The translations under genes and the position numbers were made by a program. Positions 58,385-64,000 of a stretch of DNA of 64,000 bases are shown here, piece by piece (position 1 is the stretch's first letter; each line of letters starts with the position of its first letter). The stretch is from Nyssa sinensis (lineage: Eukaryota; Streptophyta; Magnoliopsida; Cornales; Nyssaceae). The notes beneath the pieces were generated by a model. The model was not told where the DNA came from. It worked only from the letters and a program-made list of their open reading frames with translations, and did not search any database. The DNA lies in NCBI GenBank assembly GCA_008638375.1, contig CM018038.1:29610753-29674752 (forward strand). Reading direction: 5' to 3'.

Positions 58385-59054
58385 AATGTTTCAGTTTCAG
58401 AATTTTGCTTTCCTTTTTTCTTGTTTTTTTGTTTCCAACAATGAGGATTTTCAGTTTGATACCAAAGAGCCTTGCTTAGTGTTTGAAGTGGTCACTCTAC
58501 AGTAGTACTACTGTTGGCTAAAGATTTCGATTTTTATCGCTTAATAACTTAGAGTGGACTTATTACTTAGATACTTTTTAGCAATTTCTCACTCATATTA
58601 AGATAAACATATCTTGACTGGGACAAAGCTACTAAACCCAACCCGAAGTATGTCTCTACAACCAAGATCTTATTGTATGGCCTAAATCAATAACTAGTTA
58701 ATCGTCTCGATGCACCCTTTAAGAAGTACTTAATGAATGTTGATCACTTCAATAGAACCCACATAAATTATGTATGATATTGAATGACGAAGAAGGACTG
58801 AGCGGAGGAAAAGAATGACTGCTAAGAAAAATTGAAGTGATTAGCTGGAACCCCTTTATTTATAAGACGCCAATTGTTCTTGAGGGAAAGATGAAAAGGA
58901 AAGGAATGACCCGAGCATAATTCGAAAAACAAGAAAGCATGTGTGACAACTTCCTAGAAATAGAGTAATCTGAGAATGAGGAATGTAATATTGGTTATAA
59001 AGAGGCCACTACGGAACCAAGTAATGACGAAATGCAAGTATCAGGTGAGTAACC
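58385..59054 (+). other. 3' UTR and intergenic gap after the transporter gene
   Basis: T-rich 3' untranslated sequence directly after the TGA; no canonical AATAAA was found close by. From about 58,600 to 59,054 there is no gene or recognised element up to the Copia LTR. Confidence 0.5.
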
Positions 59055-59480
59055 TGTTAGACTTCTATTTAGAGTGACCCTCTTGCCTATCAAGTTTTGA
59101 TAAGATTTTATCTGTTAAGAAGATAAGATTTTATCTGTTAGGAAGTTTAAATTTAAATTTAAACTATGGGATTAAGAGTTTCATTTTAAACAACTAGTAA
59201 TGGATAAGTCCTATCCTATTCCTTGATGGGAGGAATAGTTCAAGTCTAACTCTGTTCGAAGGGTCCCTAGCCTAGCCTATAAATAGAGGGCCTATGTACA
59301 CCATCAGTACGGCAATCAAAAGGCATAGGCCAGAAGATTCTCTTCCTACTCAAATTTTTCTTTCTTTTCAAGTGGGTTTTCTTTTAGGCTCTTGCTCATT
59401 CTTGAATCATCATGACAAGGAGGTATGCAATTTATTATTTTAACTGTTGTCTATTATTATGTATTTTAATTATTCTTACA
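59055..59480 (+). repeat. 5' LTR of the Copia element (426 bp)
   Basis: Begins TGTTAGACTTC and ends ATTCTTACA, two bases before the primer motif. Contains a 23-bp tandem duplication (GATAAGATTTTATCTGTTA at 59,099 and 59,122) and a TATA box CCTATAAATAGAGGG near 59,275. The start is inferred from TG and length because the 3' LTR is not available. Confidence 0.75.
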
Positions 59481-59482
59481 TT

Positions 59483-59494
59483 TGGTATCAGAGC
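59483..59494 (+). other. Primer-binding site of the Copia element
   Basis: TGGTATCAGAGC, complementary to initiator tRNA-Met, two bases after the LTR end. Confidence 0.92.
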
Positions 59495-60630
59495 AACCTT
59501 CATGCCTGTTGATTCAGTTTTTGAGATATATGTATTTTCTAGTTTGAACATGAAAATCTAATATTATTGTGTTTTCTTTGGGAGATCAAATTTGGTTTGA
59601 TATGAGAAATTTTATAGCCTTTTTGTTGTGGGAGTGTGGATACGTACAGTGTTGTTATGTCTAGGAGATTGGAACTTAAGCGGGACCATTGTAACCCTCC
59701 AATCTTTCTTGAGAATCTTGAAGTTCTATCTAGGAAAGAAGAATCTTTCCTGGGAACTTACTTAGTAGTGCTATTCATTTCTATGGTAAAATTCATCAAG
59801 GCATTGACCGACACTGTTTATATATATAAAAAAAAATTGTGCGATAAAGCCTTTACTTTTGGTTTGTTTTGATCTTCTAACAATTTTGGCCGTATTAGGC
59901 CTTTGGCTTTTAAGAAAGATTTGCCCTTATTAAAAGACACCCTATAAAGACCAGCTTTCGGAATGGGTTATATGTTCAGTAAGTATTGATCCACAAAACA
60001 ATTTTGACCAGTCCAATTTAAAGGAATAAAAATTATTTTTTAAATAATATTTTATTATTTTCAAAAAAAAAAAAAGTTTTATTCCTGGGCTTATTTTTGG
60101 ATTGTTTGTTCATTGTATTAATTTTTGGTGGAGCAATATATATATTGTTTTTCCTATGGTAAGATGCTAGAGGTTATGATTATTTGAAATATTTGGGAGT
60201 AGCCAAAGCATCCTTATCTATTGAACAATAATCATGTAAGGCTGGTTATAGGAGTATTTTGGGAGTAGCCAAAGCATCCTAATTTATAATGATAATCATA
60301 TAAAGTTTTAACTTCATAAAGATATATTAGCATCTATGTTGTGATTAAATCATTATTTAGTGACCCGGCCTCAAAGGGAAATTATTATTTTGTGGTTTAA
60401 TTAGAATAAGATAGATGGTTTCGTGTTGGTGGTAGATTTTCCTATGCCCAAAGGTATGGAAAATTTAGTCATTAACATTGAATTATTCTAGTCTTATTAT
60501 TTAGATATTTAGTAATTCTTTATGTGATGCAACCACTATTTATAGTTGGTTAAAACTTACTATTTGTTAAATTGACATTGGTTGATTTAAATAAAGTTAA
60601 AATTCATAGCATTAAAGTGTTTCTTGGTTA
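59495..60630 (+). other. Untranslated leader of the Copia element
   Basis: About 1.1 kb, no credible gag-related ORF. A sentence 'TTGGGAGTAGCCAAAGCATCC' is repeated about 60 bp apart (about 60,194 and 60,258). The 59,636-59,872 open frame has no recognised family. Confidence 0.6.
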
Positions 60631-61472
60631 TTGCAAGCTTTAACATTTCCCATTTCACCTTTTAATGATATTATTCGTATTCCGATGTTAAATGGTTATA
60701 ATTTCTCTGACTGGAAAGAAAATATTCTTCTAAAATTGGGGTGCTTAGAGCTTGATATGGCGCTCTGTGTGGACAAATCACCCACCCTCACGGAATCAAG
60801 TACGCCAACACAGACTTCTAAAAATGAACAGTGGAGCGATCTAATCGCTTATGTTTCTTGTTCATGAAATCTCACATCAACATGAGCATTTGGGATTCTA
60901 TCCTTGAAACTGATAAGGCTAAAGCATTCCTGAAGGCTGTTGAGGAACAATTCGTTCGCTTTGACAAGGCTTTAGCCAGCACCCTAATGAAAAAACTATC
61001 AAGTAAGACTTTTGATAGTACTAAAGGTGTGTGTGAGCACATTATGCAAATGAGGGACATGGTAGCTCAACTTAAGTCCCTAAAGATAGAGATCTTTGAG
61101 TCATTCTTGGTACATTTCATTCCGAATTCTCTCCCTTCTGAATATAGTCCTTTCAAAATCTCTTACAATACACATAAGGATGAATGGTTAGTTAATGAAT
61201 TATTGACTATGTGTGTTCAAAAAGATGAGAGATTGAAAAATGAGAGGCCTGAAAGTGTTCATGTGGCCACTCATACTAATGGAAAGACCAAGAAAGGCAA
61301 GGATGCCCAACTACATAAGCACAAGTTGTCATTTAAGAAAAATGGCAATAAGGATTCTTATTTCTTCTGCAAAAAGAAAGGGCATATGAAGAAAGATTGC
61401 CAAAAGTTTAAGAGATGGCTCAAAAAGAAAGGTAATCTCTTATCTCTAGTGTGTCATGAATCATTTTTGTAG
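60631..61472 (+). pseudogene. Copia gag, frameshifted
   Basis: The N-terminal part 60,631-60,867 reads IPMLNGYNFSDWKENILLKLGCLELDMAL, the usual gag opening. The remainder is in another frame from about 60,835: FLKAVEEQFVRFDKALASTLMKKL, GVCEHIMQMRDMVAQLKSL, then a Lys-rich stretch. In the zinc knuckle (YFFCKKKGHMKKDC) the first Cys of CX2CX4HX4C is Tyr (TAT), so metal binding is probably lost. Frame is lost again before protease. Confidence 0.88.
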
Positions 61473-61808
61473 AAGCTCCCCGAAACACATGGTGGATTGA
61501 TTCTGGTTCTACAATCCATATTCTTAATACCATGCAAGGATTTCTCAAAACAAGGAAACCGAAACCAAGTGAACAATATGCATATTTAGGAAATAAGATG
61601 CGTTCACAAGTGGAGACTGTTGGGATCTTTTGATTATTTTTAAAAACTGGTATTGTATTAGACCTTAAAAATGTATTTTTTATTCCTAATTTTTCTAGAA
61701 ATTTGGTTTCAGTTTCAAAGTTGACTGAGATTGACTTTGAGTTTAGATTTGTTAATTCTACTTTTAGCATTTTTAAGAATAATGTTTACATTAGTGGTGG
61801 AATAAAAG
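61473..61808 (+). pseudogene. Copia protease remnant
   Basis: NTWWIDSGSTIHI, with the D-S-G active site, at about 61,483-61,525. The frame runs from the end of gag only after a 1-nt shift near 61,470 and stops at about 61,630. Further protease text (LVSVSKLTEIDFEFRF) is readable on to 61,770. Confidence 0.82.
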
Positions 61809-62600
61809 TTGATGGTTTATTTAAATTTGAGTTGGATCCCTAATTTTGAGAATAATTATTTATCCTTGCATATTGATGTTGGTATTAAACGAAGCATCAT
61901 AAATGAGAACTCATCCATGTTATGGCATAGGAGATTGGGACATATCTCCATAGAGAGAATTAAAAGGTTGGTGAATGATGAAGTCTTACAAACTCTTGAT
62001 TTTACTAACTTTAGGACTTGTGTGGACTGCATAAAAGGAAAGCAGAACAACAAGACCACTAAAGGTGCCACAAGGAGTTTGAGTCTTTTAGAAATCATAC
62101 ACACTGATATCTGTGGACCTTTTCCTACTCCCTGCCTAAATGGTCAGAGATATTTTATCTCATTCATTGATGACCATACAAGGTATATGTATCTCTACCT
62201 TTTAAATGAAAAGGCTGAAGCACTAGATGCTTTCAAAACTTATAAAGTTGAAGTAGAGAAACAAATGGAAAATGAAATCAAGATCGTAAGATCTAATAGA
62301 GGGAGGTGAGTATCATGGTAGGTACATAGAAAAGGGACAAATGATGGGTCCATTTGCAAAATTCCTCGAAGAAGAGGGCATTATTTCACAATACACAATG
62401 CCCGGCACATAGCAACAAGACGATGTAGCTGAAAGGAGGAATTGCACGCTTATGGACATGGTAAGAAGCATGATTAGTAATTCTGAACTGCCATTATTCT
62501 TGTGGAGTGAAGCCTTGAAAACCGCTGTGTATATCTTAAACAGAGTTCCATCCAAGGCTGTCTCTAAGACACCTTTTAAGTTATGGACTGGACGAAAACC
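61809..62600 (+). pseudogene. Copia integrase remnant
   Basis: GAG-pre-integrase zinc finger MLWHRRLGHISIERIKRL with CVDCIKGKQ (61,918-62,045), then the core: IHTDICGPF (first Asp), FIDDHTRYMYLY (second Asp). Around 62,296-62,312 the RSNRG motif has Asn where Asp is usual and a 1-nt insertion before the GEYHG block. Near 62,408-62,412 a TAG lies inside the PGT-QQ...VAERRN motif. Three separate lesions. Confidence 0.88.
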
Positions 62601-63192
62601 AAGTTTGAGTCATTTACATGTATGGGGTTGTCCTATTGAAGTGAGGATTTATAATTCTCACATAAAGAAATTGGACCCAAGAGCAATAAGTGGTTTTTTC
62701 ATTGGCTATCCGGTAAATTCCAAAGGTTTTAAGTTTTATTGTCCTTCAAATAGTCCTAGAATTGTTGAGGGCAGAAATGCCAAATTCCTTGAGGATGTTG
62801 AACCTAATGGGAGTGCTTATCCTCAGAAGTTACAATTTAAGGAAGCACAAAAGAAAACTAAAACTCCTTCATATGAAGGACGTATGATTATGCTAAGAGA
62901 AGATCAAATTGATTACTCTGAACAACAATCATTTCAAGAACAGTCTGCTCATGAAGAACAAGCTCAAGCAGAACCTACTCATAGTTTACAAACTACAGAG
63001 GAAGTAGTATTAAAGAGATCCTCAAGAGTAAAGAGACCAGCAATTTCTAATGACTACATGGTTTACCTTCAAGAATCTGACTTTGATGTTGAACCTAAGG
63101 AAGATGCAAGCTCGTTTTCAGAGGCCATGAGTAGAGATAATTCCACATCTTGGTATGATGCCATGAAAGATAAGATGGCAATCCATGGCTAA
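62452..63192 (+). pseudogene. Copia integrase C-terminus and linker
   Basis: Open for 246 codons: [62 protein letters not shown], then a low-complexity acidic/Gln-rich linker and [22 protein letters not shown], which leads to RT. Ends by frameshift at about 63,185. Confidence 0.85.
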
Positions 63193-64000
63193 AAATCAAG
63201 TCTGGGATCTTGTTGACTTACCTAATGGAGCAGCAACCATTGATTGCAAATGGGTTTATAAAACCAAAAAAGATGCTTTTGGTAATGTTGAACGACGTAA
63301 AGCCAGACTTGTAGCCAAAGGATTTACTCAAAAGGAAGGTATTGACTACCATGAAACTTTCTCTCCAGTTTCTAAGAAGGATTCATTCAGAATAGCCATG
63401 GCATTAGTAACTCATTTTGATCTAGAGTTACATCAGATGGATGTGAAAACAACATTCTTAAATGGGGATCTTGAAGAGGAGGTATATATGTTACAACCTG
63501 AGGATTTTGAAGAAAACTAGTCAGAGAGTTTGCAAATTAAAGAAATCCATATAATGGACTTAAACAAGCCTCTCGCTAGTGGTATATAAAGTTTCACAAG
63601 GTTATTAACTCATTTGGATTTATTGAGAACCTTATTGATCAGTGCATATACCTTAAGATCAGTGGGAGTAAATTCATTTTCTTAGTCCTATATGTAGATG
63701 ATATTTTGCTTGCAAGCAATGATTTAGGCTTGCTTTACGACACCGAGCAGTTTCTTTCTCAAAACTTTGAAATGAAAGATTTAGGTGAAGCCTCTTATGT
63801 CATTGGCATAGAGATTGCAGAGAACAAAGAATTTTAAGACTATCTCAAAGGGCCTACATTGAAAGAGTTTTGGAGAGATTCAACATGAAAAGCTATAAGG
63901 CTTTAGTGAAACCTATTGTCAAAGGGGATGCATTTAGTAAAATCTAATGCCCTCAAAATACATTGGAGCAGGAGCAGATGAAAGGGATACCTCTGTAATA
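63185..64000 (+). pseudogene. Copia reverse transcriptase, broken and cut by window end
   Basis: The segment 63,185-63,520 reads QVWDLVDLPNGAATIDCKWVYKTK, RRKARLVAKGFTQKEGIDYHETFSPVSKKDSFRI and QMDVKTTFLNGDLEEEVYM (first catalytic Asp), ending in TAG. Later, FIFLVLYVDDILLASND (catalytic DD) at about 63,670-63,720 and FEMKDLGEASYVIGIEI, then a TAA near 63,836. At least three disruptions. Confidence 0.9.

Larger units (their letters stand above)
59055..64000 (+). mobile_element. Copia retrotransposon, 5' part (continues past window end)
   Basis: 5' LTR, primer site, about 1.1-kb leader, gag, protease, integrase and RT in Copia order (integrase before RT). The sequence is broken by frameshifts and stops, so it is dead or at best non-autonomous. 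The 3' LTR lies outside. It is oriented the same way as the sucrose transporter and starts 670 bp after its stop codon. Confidence 0.9.

Overview
This is nuclear DNA from a flowering plant, most likely a eudicot. It is AT-rich, has plant-type Copia and Gypsy LTR retrotransposons, and carries one host gene: a four-exon type I (SUT1-clade) sucrose/H+ symporter at 55,920-58,384 on the + strand. I cannot name the species. Apart from that gene and its AT-rich surroundings, nearly everything I can interpret is transposable-element DNA, often nested and mostly decayed.

Layout. 1-1,955 is the 3' part of an Ogre/Tat-type long terminal repeat (LTR) with a 27-bp minisatellite, followed by a tRNA-Arg-like primer site. 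3,001-10,750 is a large LTR ('C') split by a 4,464-bp solo LTR ('A1', 3,055-7,518) with a perfect 5-bp target duplication. 10,850-15,650 is a dead SIRE-like Copia element on the minus strand. 15,986-24,526 is another large LTR remnant ('D') interrupted by an inverted second copy of family A ('A2', 16,212-20,765) and by a SIRE-like LTR (22,698-23,767). 24,527-26,451 is a Tat-like Gypsy remnant (gag, primer site, 5' LTR). 27,394-31,672 is a truncated Ogre/Tat-like element (reverse-transcriptase scrap, tandem-repeat 3' region, 3' LTR), and its LTR carries a small MITE. 31,673-32,060 is a scrap of family A. 32,406-41,375 is a non-autonomous element ('B') with about 3.4-kb LTRs and a non-coding interior.

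41,927-52,640 is the best-preserved element: a complete 10.7-kb Tat-lineage Gypsy on the minus strand with 558/559-bp LTRs, a GGTTC target duplication, primer site, polypurine tract, degenerate gag-protease-RT-RNase H-integrase, an 84-bp tandem repeat in its 3' region and an antisense ORF. A three-unit 283-bp tandem array (52,974-53,818) and a solo Tat-like LTR (about 53,820-54,235) lie between it and the sucrose transporter promoter. A 5'-complete but mutated Copia element starts 670 bp downstream of the transporter and runs off the window.

Only the sucrose transporter looks functional. It has a TATA box, a good start context, GT-AG introns and an intact 515-residue frame. I see no CRISPR array, rRNA gene or convincing tRNA gene, and no coherent new multigene system. 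The most unusual signals are tRNA-like A/B-box modules at the same place in several large LTRs, the intron-bearing antisense ORF of the Tat element, and insertions whose empty sites can be read within this same window.
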